Shown here: positions 6,864 to 16,800 of the stretch, piece by piece
How the letters are laid out: the number at the start of each line of letters is the position of its first letter
Numbering within the stretch: the stretch's first letter is position 1
Virus record (IMG/VR): IMGVR_UViG_3300008450_000065
Span: 1 to 47,334 of that record
Strand: one strand, 5' to 3'
Origin: a virus
Length of the DNA stretch: 47,334 nucleotides
Notes under the pieces: model-generated
The model's input: only the letters and a program-made list of their open reading frames with translations
Told to the model about the DNA's origin: nothing
The model's database searches: none
Translations under genes and position numbers: made by a program

Positions 6864-8367
6864 CCCGCACCGGGTACTCGAAGCGGTTCCTTCCGCCAAA
6901 CAAGTCAACATCAAGGGTAACGAAGCGGTCGTGGTTCCGCTGCGGCTCGAAGAGGCATCGGCCCTGCAAGCTCTGGGCTTCGATGTTCCGTCTCCCATCC
7001 TCCACTTCTACGACTGGCAGGGACGGTTCCAACCCTATGACCATCAGAAGCAGACGGCGTCCTTCCTGACCCTCAATCAGAAAGCCATCGTGCTGAACGA
7101 CATTGGCACGGGCAAGACGCAGAGCGCACTGTGGGCGGCTGACTATCTCATATCGATTGGCGCGGTGAAGAAGGTGCTGATCCTGTCGCCCCTGTCAACG
7201 CTGAAGCGCGTCTGGGATGACGCTGTCTTCACCAACTTTGTCTCACGCAAGAGCGTGGTGCTTCATGGTAGCGCAGAGCGCCGCAAGAAGCTGCTCAAGA
7301 CCGAGGCCGACTTCTACATCATCAACCATGATGGGTTCGGGATCATTGCCGACGAGTGCCATGATATGTTTGACTTGCTCATCGTGGACGAAGCTGCTGT
7401 ACTGCGGAACCCCAGCACAAGACGTTTCAAGGAAGTCCGTAACTGGATGGCCCGCAACCCCGACACCCGCCTGTGGCTGATGACCGGAACCCCGACACCG
7501 AATGAACCATCGGATGCGTGGGCGCTGGCGCGGCTGGTCGATAGCCCGTTCATCCCCAAGACCTACACCGCCTTCCGCGAACAGGTGATGATGAAGATCA
7601 GGCAGTACACTTGGGTGCCCCGCCCCGAGAGCGTGGAGATCGTGCGCCATGTGCTGCACCCGGCGATCCGCTATACCCGCGACGAGTGTTTCGATCTGCC
7701 CGACACCGTATTCCAAACTCGTCAGGTAGAACTCACGCCGGATCAGCGCAAGCATTACGACCGTATGATCCGCCACCTGATCACCGAGGCCGAGGAGGGC
7801 GCGATCACCGCCGTCAACGAAGCCGTCAAGATGCAGAAGCTGATCCAGATTTCCTGCGGTGTTGCTTATGGAGAAGATGGTCAGAATATCGAACTCGATT
7901 GTTCGCCGCGCATCAATGCCGTCAAGGAAGTGATCGAAGAGGCGGGCGGCAAGATCATCGTGTTCGTGCCGCTGACGGGTACACTGCGTATGTTGGAGCG
8001 CGAGATCGGCAAGGACTACACCGTAGGCGTGGTCAACGGAGAAGTCAGCAGCAACAAGCGCAACGAAATCTTCCAGAACTTCCAGCACTCGCCGCATCCG
8101 CAGGTGCTGATCGCACACCCGGCTACCATGGCGCACGGCCTGACACTGACATCGGCGTCAACCATCGTGTGGTACGGGCCGATCACCAGCAATGAACAAT
8201 ATGTCCAAGCTAACGGACGTGTCGAACGCATCGGTAAGAAGCACGCATCCAATGTGGTTCATATCGAAGCTACGGACTTGGAGTACAAAATGTACAGCCG
8301 TCTCCAGAGCAAGCAGAAGCTCCAAGGTCTGCTGCTCGAAATGATCCAACAGGATACAACGAGGTAA
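6817..8367 (+). CDS. SNF2-family DEAD-like helicase/ATPase
   Basis: 516 residues with both RecA-like lobes: Walker A G97-TGKT101, motif II D191-E-A-A194 (DEAA in place of DEAH), motif III M222-TGTP, and motif VI Q464-ANGRVERIG. Q-motif-like YDHQKQ precedes lobe 1 at 74-79. Phage SNF2 proteins act as dsDNA translocases in replication or repair. The start overlaps the VRR-NUC gene, so the two are probably translated together. A short GAGG lies about 10 nt before ATG 6817. Confidence 0.92.
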   Translation: MLVLPKARALLLKLSNPHRVLEAVPSAKQVNIKGNEAVVVPLRLEEASALQALGFDVPSPILHFYDWQGRFQPYDHQKQTASFLTLNQKAIVLNDIGTGKTQSALWAADYLISIGAVKKVLILSPLSTLKRVWDDAVFTNFVSRKSVVLHGSAERRKKLLKTEADFYIINHDGFGIIADECHDMFDLLIVDEAAVLRNPSTRRFKEVRNWMARNPDTRLWLMTGTPTPNEPSDAWALARLVDSPFIPKTYTAFREQVMMKIRQYTWVPRPESVEIVRHVLHPAIRYTRDECFDLPDTVFQTRQVELTPDQRKHYDRMIRHLITEAEEGAITAVNEAVKMQKLIQISCGVAYGEDGQNIELDCSPRINAVKEVIEEAGGKIIVFVPLTGTLRMLEREIGKDYTVGVVNGEVSSNKRNEIFQNFQHSPHPQVLIAHPATMAHGLTLTSASTIVWYGPITSNEQYVQANGRVERIGKKHASNVVHIEATDLEYKMYSRLQSKQKLQGLLLEMIQQDTTR

Positions 8368-8373
8368 AGGACC

Positions 8374-8775
8374 ATGACTGTGGACGATGTGGTCGCACTG
8401 TATGTGCGGCTCCGCAATGAGAAGAGCGCCATCCGCGCTAAACTTGAGGAAGAGGTCGGCGTCATTGACGCCAAGCTCGACAAGCTCGAAGCTTGGATCA
8501 AGAACAAGGCCGACGAGCAGGGCGTCACGTCCTTCAAAACCAACCACGGCACGGCCTTCCTGACGACTGTCGATTTCGCCAGCGTCGAGGATTGGGATGC
8601 AGTCGTGAAGTTCGTCAAGGACAATGATGCGTATGATATGTTTGAGAAGCGCATCAGCAAGACGGCTGTGCGCGGCTACATCGATGCGCACAAGTCCGTG
8701 CCGAGTGGCGTGATGTACGGCACCCGGCTGGAAGTCAACGTCCGTAAGCCGACGAAGCGCGTGGAGGCAGCATGA
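8374..8775 (+). CDS. Conserved-looking phage protein, coiled coil plus small domain
   Basis: 133 residues. The first 50 form a charged coiled coil (VRLRNEKSAIRAKLEEEV, then DAKLDKLEAWIKN). A compact mixed domain follows, with TVDFASVEDWDAVVKFV and AVRGYIDAHKSVPSGV. A purine-rich AAAGGA precedes ATG 8374. It lies between the helicase and the SSB candidate, which suggests a role in DNA metabolism. The general shape recalls phage nuclease-protecting or DNA-end-binding proteins, but I cannot assign a family. Confidence 0.65.
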   Translation: MTVDDVVALYVRLRNEKSAIRAKLEEEVGVIDAKLDKLEAWIKNKADEQGVTSFKTNHGTAFLTTVDFASVEDWDAVVKFVKDNDAYDMFEKRISKTAVRGYIDAHKSVPSGVMYGTRLEVNVRKPTKRVEAA

Positions 8776-9101
8776 TCAGGGCACTGAAGAACTGGATCGG
8801 CAGAGTTGCCCGTGATGAGAACAGCGTCCCTCATGTGGTGAGCAATGGTGGCCCGCCCATGATGTCGATCTACAAGATCGAAAACGGGTATCTCGTCCAC
8901 AAGTTTGGTGCGAACGGATACCGTGAGGACGCCCGCATCACCTTCTGCCCGACACCGCTCGACGTGGCGAAGCAGATCGTCAACACCGAGGCGCTGGCGA
9001 AGATGGGGTTCAATGATGTCAACCCTGTCACCGTTGGCGGCGGTGGCGGCGTCAATGCCCTGAATACCAGCGGCTACGCTTCCGGCTCACTTAAAATCTA
9101 A
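8772..9101 (+). CDS. Unknown phage protein with Gly-rich linker
   Basis: 109 residues, overlapping the previous gene by 4 nt (ATGA). Residues 30-75 look like a small alpha/beta unit (SIYKIENGYLVHKFGANG, then DVAKQIVNTEALAKMG). It ends in a flexible GGGGGVNALNTSGYASGSLKI tail. No cysteines or catalytic motif stand out. Function unknown; co-expression with replication genes is clear from its position. Confidence 0.6.
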   Translation: MIRALKNWIGRVARDENSVPHVVSNGGPPMMSIYKIENGYLVHKFGANGYREDARITFCPTPLDVAKQIVNTEALAKMGFNDVNPVTVGGGGGVNALNTSGYASGSLKI

Positions 9102-9124
9102 CCGCTCATTACAGGAGAAATCAT

Positions 9125-10099
9125 ATGAGCAACATCGTGTCTCTCGACGCCAAGGTTCCGGCGCATCTTGCGAACCGCATCGGCAAGCCCTCTGCGCTGG
9201 CAGAGAAGCTTGTGGGTGGTATCTCCAACGGAGAAACGTGGCCGCGTATCTCCATCAAGGGTGGCCGCTTCCGCATCAAGGAAGGCGATGCCGAGACTGT
9301 CCTCCAGACCACCACCATCGATGTGGTGATCGTCGGCTCCAACCCGCGCCTGTCCAAGACTTTCTATGCCAAGGCGTGGGACCCCAATGCGGAACCGACC
9401 GCGCCCGACTGCTCGTCCATGGACGGCGTGCGCCCTGATGCCAACGTGGCCGAGCCGCAGAACGATCTCTGCGCGACCTGCCCGCACAACGCATGGGGTT
9501 CCAAGAAGGGGCCGCAGGGTCAGGACCTCAAGGCGTGCAGCGACAGCAAGCGCATCGCTGTGGTATCTGCTGACGATCCGTCTGGCCCGGTCTACCTCAT
9601 GCTGGTGACCCCGGCTGCGCTCAAGGACCTGAACCAGTACCAGAAGGACCTGAGCCACCGTGGCATCGCCCCGGAACTGGTGCGCACCCGCATCGGGTTC
9701 GACACCAACGCCTCGTTCCCGAAGATCAAGTTCGGGTTCGGCGGCTGGCTGACCGAGGACGAGATCACTGCGGTGGACGAGGTCCTCGCCAACCCTGTTA
9801 TTCCTGAGATGACAGGTGAAAAGGCGCGGCCCGCCCCGGCACAGATCGAAGCGCCCGCGAAGCCCAAGCCCCAGTTGGTGAAGGCTGCGCCCGCCGAGGA
9901 TGAGGAAGCCCCTGCCCCGGCTGCTGCGCCCAAGCGTGGGTTCGGTGCCAAGGCTGAAGCCGCTGCCCCGGCCAAGCCCGCTGCCGCGCCGAAGGCCGCG
10001 AAGCCGAAGGCTGCGCCTGTGCCCGAGGCGAACGCCAGTCTCGAAGACGAGATCGCGGCCATGCTGAGCGAAGCGCCCAGCGATGACGCAGACGCCTAA
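9125..10099 (+). CDS. Candidate ssDNA-binding protein with Cys4 site and acidic tail
   Basis: 324 residues, strong AGGAGA at 9113-9118 ahead of ATG 9125. Residues 1-220 form a beta-rich core with C96-x19-C116-x2-C119-x18-C138, a likely zinc site. Residues 225-300 are a disordered A/P/K-rich linker (KPKPQLVKAAPAEDEE and similar), and the protein ends in an acidic tip (LEDEIAAMLSEAPSDDADA). A core with a long disordered linker and an acidic tip is the architecture of SSBs that recruit partners. It sits just before the primase-helicase. The SSB role is inferred; no family signature was recognised. Confidence 0.6.
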   Translation: MSNIVSLDAKVPAHLANRIGKPSALAEKLVGGISNGETWPRISIKGGRFRIKEGDAETVLQTTTIDVVIVGSNPRLSKTFYAKAWDPNAEPTAPDCSSMDGVRPDANVAEPQNDLCATCPHNAWGSKKGPQGQDLKACSDSKRIAVVSADDPSGPVYLMLVTPAALKDLNQYQKDLSHRGIAPELVRTRIGFDTNASFPKIKFGFGGWLTEDEITAVDEVLANPVIPEMTGEKARPAPAQIEAPAKPKPQLVKAAPAEDEEAPAPAAAPKRGFGAKAEAAAPAKPAAAPKAAKPKAAPVPEANASLEDEIAAMLSEAPSDDADA

Positions 10100-10358
10100 G
10101 CTGGACTTCTCCAAGGTAGAGCTTCTGCGCAACCGCCTTGGACTTAGCTCTTCAGACGTGGCCGCAGCGATTGGCGTATCGCGCATGACCTACTACTTGT
10201 GGGTGCGTGGTGGGAACATGCGACAAACGCAAGCGTCCCGTGTGAAGAAGGTCGTCAAGGTCATGCTGGACCTGATGAAGGACAAGCAATGGGAGGAAGA
10301 GGTCATGCCTCTTCCCCCTCCCCAGCGCCGCGAACGGTTGCTTGCGCTGGTCAGCTAA
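10083..10358 (+). CDS. XRE-like helix-turn-helix protein
   Basis: 91 residues beginning inside the acidic tail of the previous gene (17-nt overlap). A Cro-type helix-turn-helix spans about residues 13-42: LLRNRLGLSSSDVAAAIGVSRMTYYLWVRG. The rest is a basic helix (RVKKVVKVMLDLMKDKQW). It is a plausible transcription regulator of the replication operon or a replication accessory factor. A GC hairpin and the primase-helicase follow. Confidence 0.65.
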   Translation: MTQTPKLDFSKVELLRNRLGLSSSDVAAAIGVSRMTYYLWVRGGNMRQTQASRVKKVVKVMLDLMKDKQWEEEVMPLPPPQRRERLLALVS

Positions 10359-10374
10359 GATAGCATCACACGTT

Positions 10375-10396
10375 CATGGGGGCTGCGGCCCCCATG
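10375..10396 (+). other. GC-rich hairpin before primase-helicase
   Basis: Perfect inverted repeat with a 9-bp stem and 4-nt loop (CATGGGGGC-TGCG-GCCCCCATG). It fills most of the 63-nt gap ahead of the primase-helicase, whose AGGAG follows at 10412-10416. No T-run follows, so it is not a standard terminator. Its GGGGGC...GCGGCCCCC core is nearly the same as a hairpin at 40282-40302. It may slow 3' decay of upstream mRNA, protect the 5' end of the downstream one, or mark an RNA processing site. Confidence 0.6.
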
Positions 10397-10421
10397 CCTC
10401 TCTCACAGGGCAGGAGTTAAC

Positions 10422-13289
10422 ATGAACACGCTGGACTTCTTGCGGTACGTACTGCCGTCCCAAGGCTGGTATGTCGTCACCGTGATCGACAAGGGACAGC
10501 AACCGAAGCAGCGGAGCTTCGACACCATCGATCAGCTTGCGACCTTTGCGAACGCGCTGAGCGACAAGGGCCACAACGTCTACTATGCAGTCGCTTCGTT
10601 CAACGAGAACGGCACCCGCAAGGCTCACGCCGTGTCGGCTCTTAAAGCATTCTTCCTCGACATCGACTGTGGAGAAGATACTCCAAAGAAGTACGCCACC
10701 AAGAAGGACGGGCTGCTGGCACTGAGCCAGTTCGTCAAGGACACCGGGTTACCGAAGCCCATGGTGGTATCGTCGGGCAACGGCTGGCACGTCTACTGGG
10801 TGCTGGAGGAGGAACTCGAACCCGGCGAGTGGAAGCCCATCGCGGAGAAGCTGAAGGCGGCGTGCCGCCAGCATGGCTTCAAGGTAGACCCGGCAGTGCC
10901 CGCCGATGCTGCGCGAGTGCTGCGCCCCACAGGGACGATCAATCCCAAGGGTGGTGGCGAGGTCAAGGTGGTGATCAATGCCCCGGCCACCACGGTGGAA
11001 GCGATGCGACAGTGCTTGGGCAAATATGTGGTCGCTAATGTCGTTCCTTTTACTTCGCGTACAAATGCTAACAACAAGACTACTCTGCTGGATAAGTTAT
11101 CCGTAAGACAAGAGTACCCGCCTGCCAAGCCGGATGTCATCGTATCCAAGTGCGCCCAAGTGAACTGGGCCGTGTCGAACCAGAAGGATGTCCCCGAGCC
11201 TATGTGGTACGGGCTGATGGGTATCGCAGCCTTCTGCGAAAACCCGGAAGACACCGCCATTGCGTGGTCGAAGGACCACCCCACCTTCAGCGAAGACGAG
11301 ACGATCCGCAAGGTAGGCCACTGGAAGAACGCCGCCACGGGTCCGACTACCTGTGCGAAGTTTGACAGTGAGCGCCCGGATATCTGCAAGTCGTGCCGCT
11401 TCAAGGATCGCATCGGGTCGCCAGCGCGGCTGGGCTTGCAGCGTGAAGAGGTCACCGTCGAGCAGAGCGCACCGGATCAAGTGGCGTTCCAAGTCCCGAT
11501 CCCCAAGCCCTACAAGCGCACGGCGGATGGCATCAAGCAAGTAACGGATGGCACCGACATCGACGTGTGCAAGTTCGACATCTACCCGGTAGGCTATGGG
11601 TACGACGAGACACTGGGCTACGAGGTGGTGCGCTACCACTGGAACCGCCCGCACTCTGGGTGGAAGGAACTCCGCTTCCGTCAGGCATATCTGGCCCAAG
11701 AGAACCGCGAGTTCGCAACAGCCATCGCTGACCAAGGTATCGTCCTTGCCAGCAAGAACCAGACAGCGAGTTTTCAAAACATGCTCCGCGCATACATGGA
11801 TGAACTCCGCAAGATCAAGGCGGTCACCAACCTCTACTCCACCATGGGGTGGAAGGAGAACAACACCCAGTTCCTCATCGGTGACCGGTTGATCCGGCGC
11901 GACGACAGTGGCTCCGCAGTGGTTGAGCCAATCAACCTAGCAGCGACATCGCAACGGCTTGGCGAGAAGTTGTTTGACGTAAAGGGTGACGTGCAGAAGT
12001 GGGCGACGTTCACGTCCATCATTGAGAAGGCCAACCTGCCGATCCACGGCTTCGCCCTTGGCGTGGCGTTCTCCGCACCGCTCTACCAGTTCAGCGGTCT
12101 GCGTGGCGTGGTGATCAGCCTCTGCGGCCCCACGGGGTCGGGCAAGTCCATCGCGCAGCTTTGGATGCAGTCGATCTACGGTATCCCAGACAAGCTGCAC
12201 TTCACGGCGAAGTACACACAGAACGCCGTGTTCTCTCGCTTCGGGTTCTACAACAACCTGCCCATTACCATCGATGAAGCGACGATGATGCCCGACAAGG
12301 AAGTCGGAGACTTCTGCTACTGGGTTACTCAGGGCAAGGACAAGGCCCGCCTCAATAAGAACTCGGAGGAAAGAGAGGGCAAGACGTGGGGTCTGCCGTG
12401 CGTGACCTCATCCAACAGATCGCTCGGCTCCAAGATGATGACCTCGGGCATGGACACCGATGCGCAGCTTGCCCGACTGCTGGAGATCAACATGCACGCA
12501 GTGCCGATGTTCAGCGACAGTTCGACTGCTGGCAAGAAGATATACGATTTCCTCGCTGAGAACCATGGCACCGCAGGTGAGGTGCTGATCAAGCATCTGG
12601 TCGAGCTTGGCGAGGATGGTTGTAGGGCGATGGTCGAAGATCACCGTGTCCGCTTCTTCAAGAAGTACAATGCGAAGTTCACCGGGCAGGAACGCTTCTG
12701 GGAGAACGGCATCATTAAGGCCGATCTCGGCAACGAGCTTGCCAGCAAGCTGAACCTCAGTCAGTACGACTACGAGAAATGTACGAGGGCTATCCTCAAC
12801 CAGATCGGCGCGATGCGCGACACGATCAAGTCCAACCAGATGGATGCCTTCGACATGCTGGCGGCGTATCTCAACGATGCGGCCAGCGAGACAGTCACGG
12901 TGATGCACACGGTGGGTCAGGCCAAGCCAATGGTGGACTACAGCCGTATGCCGCGCAACGGCATTCGCGTGCGCATCGATGCGCACCGCAAGTCACCCAG
13001 TGAGCCGTTCACCAGTGGCACGATGATGATCGATAGGAAACATTTCAAGCAGTGGGTGAACACCAACCACGGTGACTACAACGCCATCGTCAAGACCTTC
13101 AACATTTGTGGCATTAACGCCACACCCAAATCTGAGAAATTTTCAATTGGTAAGGACTGTCCTGTGAAGCCGGGTCAGATATACGTTCTGGGCGTCAACC
13201 TCGCACACGACAGGTTGCGTAGCATCCTTGATGATGCTGATGGTGCTATCGACAACATGACCCTGAACCAGCTTCAGGTCATATCGTAG
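10422..13289 (+). CDS. Primase-helicase (AEP-like primase plus DUF927-type SF3-like ATPase)
   Basis: 955 residues. N-terminal archaeo-eukaryotic primase-like part: FFLD80-I-D82 metal site, SSG-N-GWH123 and later RPTGTINPK. A PriCT-like middle (about 245-330) ends in C311-x10-C322-x2-C325, a possible zinc site. The C-terminal helicase has Walker A G569-PTGSGKS576 and Walker B PITID618-E619. Such proteins open and prime the phage fork for the family A polymerase. The start has AGGAG 6 nt before ATG 10422. It is unusually long but intact, with no sign of a frameshift. Confidence 0.88.
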   Translation: MNTLDFLRYVLPSQGWYVVTVIDKGQQPKQRSFDTIDQLATFANALSDKGHNVYYAVASFNENGTRKAHAVSALKAFFLDIDCGEDTPKKYATKKDGLLALSQFVKDTGLPKPMVVSSGNGWHVYWVLEEELEPGEWKPIAEKLKAACRQHGFKVDPAVPADAARVLRPTGTINPKGGGEVKVVINAPATTVEAMRQCLGKYVVANVVPFTSRTNANNKTTLLDKLSVRQEYPPAKPDVIVSKCAQVNWAVSNQKDVPEPMWYGLMGIAAFCENPEDTAIAWSKDHPTFSEDETIRKVGHWKNAATGPTTCAKFDSERPDICKSCRFKDRIGSPARLGLQREEVTVEQSAPDQVAFQVPIPKPYKRTADGIKQVTDGTDIDVCKFDIYPVGYGYDETLGYEVVRYHWNRPHSGWKELRFRQAYLAQENREFATAIADQGIVLASKNQTASFQNMLRAYMDELRKIKAVTNLYSTMGWKENNTQFLIGDRLIRRDDSGSAVVEPINLAATSQRLGEKLFDVKGDVQKWATFTSIIEKANLPIHGFALGVAFSAPLYQFSGLRGVVISLCGPTGSGKSIAQLWMQSIYGIPDKLHFTAKYTQNAVFSRFGFYNNLPITIDEATMMPDKEVGDFCYWVTQGKDKARLNKNSEEREGKTWGLPCVTSSNRSLGSKMMTSGMDTDAQLARLLEINMHAVPMFSDSSTAGKKIYDFLAENHGTAGEVLIKHLVELGEDGCRAMVEDHRVRFFKKYNAKFTGQERFWENGIIKADLGNELASKLNLSQYDYEKCTRAILNQIGAMRDTIKSNQMDAFDMLAAYLNDAASETVTVMHTVGQAKPMVDYSRMPRNGIRVRIDAHRKSPSEPFTSGTMMIDRKHFKQWVNTNHGDYNAIVKTFNICGINATPKSEKFSIGKDCPVKPGQIYVLGVNLAHDRLRSILDDADGAIDNMTLNQLQVIS

Positions 13290-13299
13290 GAGATCGTGC

Positions 13300-13722
13300 A
13301 TGAAGAAGATCATTGCTGCCACGGCTGTGGCTCTTGCCTTTGCGGTTGCTGCACCCGAAGTGCGTGCCGATGCGAAGCCACTGGTGATCAGTGCGGCCAA
13401 GCGCCATGGTGTTCCCGTTCACTTCGCCCTTCGCGTAGCCCACGTCGAGAGCGGCGTGAAGTGCGGACGCACTGGCGCTGCCGGGGAGAAAGGCCCACTG
13501 CAAATCCTGCCATCGACGGCGCGAGGGCTTGGGTATAAGAACATACGTGCAGCATCCTGTGCGACACAGACTGACGCGGGAATGAAACATCTGGCGATGT
13601 GCTGGAGGAAGACCCGCAATCTGTGGCGTGCCGCAGCTTGCCACAATCAGGGGATCAGCGTAGCCTATGGCCGGAAGGTCAACAAGCGTGCAGCACGCTA
13701 CGCCAATAAGGTGGTCCGGTAG
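13300..13722 (+). CDS. Secreted lytic transglycosylase (SLT-like)
   Basis: 140 residues. A signal peptide (MKKIIAATAVALAFAVAAPEVRA, cut after VRA) precedes an SLT fold: catalytic E50 in HVESG, then GPLQI (65-69) and HNQG (115-118). Four cysteines (55, 87, 101, 114) in an exported protein suggest disulfides. AGGAG lies ahead of ATG 13300. As last gene of the plus-strand operon it is separate from the late lysis cassette, so it may act on peptidoglycan early, or enter lysis by Sec export without a holin. It is complete and short for its family. Confidence 0.85.
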   Translation: MKKIIAATAVALAFAVAAPEVRADAKPLVISAAKRHGVPVHFALRVAHVESGVKCGRTGAAGEKGPLQILPSTARGLGYKNIRAASCATQTDAGMKHLAMCWRKTRNLWRAAACHNQGISVAYGRKVNKRAARYANKVVR

Positions 13723-13840
13723 GCTTCATCCGGGCCACTCGCCGCAGGTGCAGGTCGGTAGATATAACAGCACCCGCTAAGGCTCTCGTTTCATCCTTTG
13801 GAGAGCGCGATGCCGTAAGGCTCCACGATACGGGCCACCA
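13723..13840 (+). other. Convergent gap between early and late operons
   Basis: 118 bp between the 3' ends of the transglycosylase and the giant virion gene. A 6-bp inverted repeat (GCTCTC ... GAGAGC) with a 13-nt T-rich loop lies around 13781-13807, without a following T-run. Thus no convincing intrinsic terminator was found for either strand, though one would be expected here. I see no small gene or tRNA in it. Confidence 0.4.
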
Positions 13841-16800
13841 TCACTCAGGCGGTGCGACGTTGTCCAAGAAGCGTTCGAGGCTGGCGCGGGACGCGACAGG
13901 CGCAGACTTGAGGAGCCTCTCACCAGCAGGGCGGCGGGCTTCCTGAAGCGCCTTCTGGGCGTTGCGCAGGAAGTTGCGGATGACCCCCGGCCCACCCTTG
14001 TTGGCCTCGTTCCAGTCGTTGACCTCGCGCACGATGCGTGCAGCCTGTGCCCTGTCGCCTGTCATCATGGCCTTGACCCACGCCAGCTTGTAGGCAGTGC
14101 CCACCTCCTTGTAGTCATAGTTCATGCGGTTAGCATACTTGATGAAGTCGTACTGCCGTGCTGCATCTGCGGGGTAGAAGCCAAGGATGCGAGACGCCAC
14201 TGTCATTGCACTGACTTCCGGCGAGACGATGTATCCACGGCGGTCCACGATAGCACCATTCTGCATGTAAGCTACGCTGTCACCAATGGCACGCACCAGT
14301 GAGAAGGGCGCTTCGCGGGATACATCAAGCAAGTTTGTGGTAGACGAGAGCGGGGCGCGACCAGCCGCGTAGACAAATTCACCGATGCTCAGACCCATAC
14401 CGATCACAGGTCCAGCGATACTCTTGAGTTCCTGCGTGGTGTTGGCACCCTTGAGGAAGATGCCTGTGCCGGGAATGAAGTCTTCCAGACCGAACTTCGC
14501 GCCAACGTCCATACCTGTGTAGTGGTTCATCGGGCCGCGCAGGATGAAGTCGGACCAGCCGGGGAAGACTTCTTCAAGCTGACGAACAATAGCCATGCGC
14601 ACAGCGGGACCCTGTCCAAGATCAAGGCCGAGGCGCTGCGAGAGCGTATCGATGAAGTCTTCAATGTCATCCACCAGTGGGAAGCCCGCAGCACCAGCCA
14701 ACACGTAGAGTGCGGTCAACATGCCGAGCTTGCCGCCGCGCGACAGGTTCTTGAACAGTGACAAAGATGTCAGGGGGTAAGTCTTGTAGACGAACAGCAG
14801 AGACATCCAGCCATCGCGCCACATGGGAGGACGGTTGGTGTTGGAGTACTCGCCCAGCGTCTTATCCACCGTATCGACGGCGAACAGGCGTGCCATCTCA
14901 CTGGCCTTGTCCTCTGCGAACCCGGCTTCCTTCAGGCGGTTGAACTCCAGACGGAATGCGGTGAGGAACGTGGCGCGGCGGGTGGCCTGTTCCGAGACGT
15001 TGAAGGGAGCCATGTACCAGTCAGAGAACTTGAGGAAGCCCTTGGCCCACGCACCAGTAAACATACCACGGGCAGTCTCCAGCAAGGCGTTGGCCTGCGC
15101 CGGGATGAGCTTACCTTCGCGGATTTCGCGGGCGATGTTCAGAGCTTCGTAGTAGGTAAGGCCGTACTGCTGGATAAGCTCAGCTTCCTTGGCAGTGTTG
15201 CCAGCGTCACGCGCGGCCTTGATCTCATTTGCGGCCTTCTCGAATGCCTTGGCATCTTCGATGGGATCAGAGAATGGATTAAGTCCACGCCAACCAACCA
15301 CGTCCTTGAAGGACTTCAGGTACATAGGCATGACCGCCATGCCGAAGCCGCCACCGAAGCCCGTCTGGCTATCCTTAGACGCGAGGAACGGCAGCACGTT
15401 GGTATAGAAAGACATGATGTTCTGCGCGAACTGCGTCATCACACCGCCGAGGAAGCCCACACTGGTGATCATCTTTGCCAGTGCAGCGTACCGCTTACCC
15501 TCGAACGTGGACTCGTTGATGTTGGGTGCATCGTTGATGGCGTCGAAGTCTTTGACGGTGTCGCTATAGAAGCGCATACCAAGACTGGCCTTGGTCGGCT
15601 GATTGTTGAACGTCGAGCGGCTACCGTCCCAACCCTTGGCTCCGGGGTTGGTAATGACGTACATATAGAGTTCCTTGGTGAGCCTGTCCTGCCAGTAATC
15701 CTTCTGCTTCTGGTCAGTCGCGGCGTCGAGGCGCTCCTTGGCAGTGATGACTGCTTCCTTATCACCGAACCACTTCTTGCCTGTCTCAGAGGACTGATCC
15801 ATGAGATCACGGAGTAGCGGCTGAAAGCGCGTCTTCACGATGAGCGACGAGCGCGTGGTGACGTGGCGGGCAACAGCGTCGATTGTCCTGCTGGGGTCGT
15901 AGCCGGGGGAGTCATCGAACTTCAGCGACTTGCGAAGCGCACTGCCCGGAGCCGTAAGCATGGTGATCGCCTTGGCGTGCTTGTCAGGAGCCAGCGGGAT
16001 ACCAAGGACGCGCGACACATAGAGGAAGTTGTCAATATCCAGCGACGGATCGGATGAGACAGTATCCACGGCCTGAGATGCACGGGCGAACAGCTTGAAG
16101 GTCTGCGTCTTGTACTCGCCGGTCGCGTCGTCCCTGACAAGGCCGCTGTACTCGATATCTTTCATAGCGTCGTTGTAGAACGCCGCCTGATTTTCAGCAT
16201 CCGACAGTTTAGGAGCCAAGCTGTAGATCATCTTGCTCTGCACGTCGGGATGAAGCTGAACCGTCCTGCCGTTGATCTGCGCTTCGACACGGACTTGGAA
16301 CTTGCCCTCGCGCCACAGCGGGACGTGCGACGAGGCGATGGACCTGCGCACAAACATCTGCGCCCGCTCGAATGCGGCGTCAGCAAGGACGATCTCCTTG
16401 ACCTTGTCCTGCACAGTATAAATTACGCTCTGCTCTTCGAGGCCGGTGAACTCCTTGCGGCGGCTACGGAACTCCTCAATCTTCTTGATGGCGGCTTCGG
16501 ACTTCTCGTTACCTTTCGCCAAGGCTTCGGCCCTAGCCTGTTCCTCTTCCTTCGTCAGCTTCTTCGTCGGCTTCGGGAAATAGAACTCCCGCACGTCCTT
16601 CTTCAGGTCGTCGGTGAACTCCTTCTTCACGATAGCCGTGTTGACCGCCTTGAAGAACTGCTCCATGCGCATTGCCGTCTTGGTCGTGACATCCGGCAGG
16701 CCGCGCTCGTCATATTCCATGTCATCCACGAAGAGCTTCTTGGCGTGGTTCACGATGTCCTTGACGAACTTGGCGTCGTCGCCTGTCACTTCCTTGTTGG

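Noticed and set aside
9098-10186. 362-codon antisense frame over the SSB candidate
   Set aside because: Shadow of an A/P/K-rich coding region with a strong ribosome site on the plus strand.
13723-13840. tRNA or small RNA in the convergent gap
   Set aside because: No T-arm consensus or cloverleaf pairing could be found on either strand.
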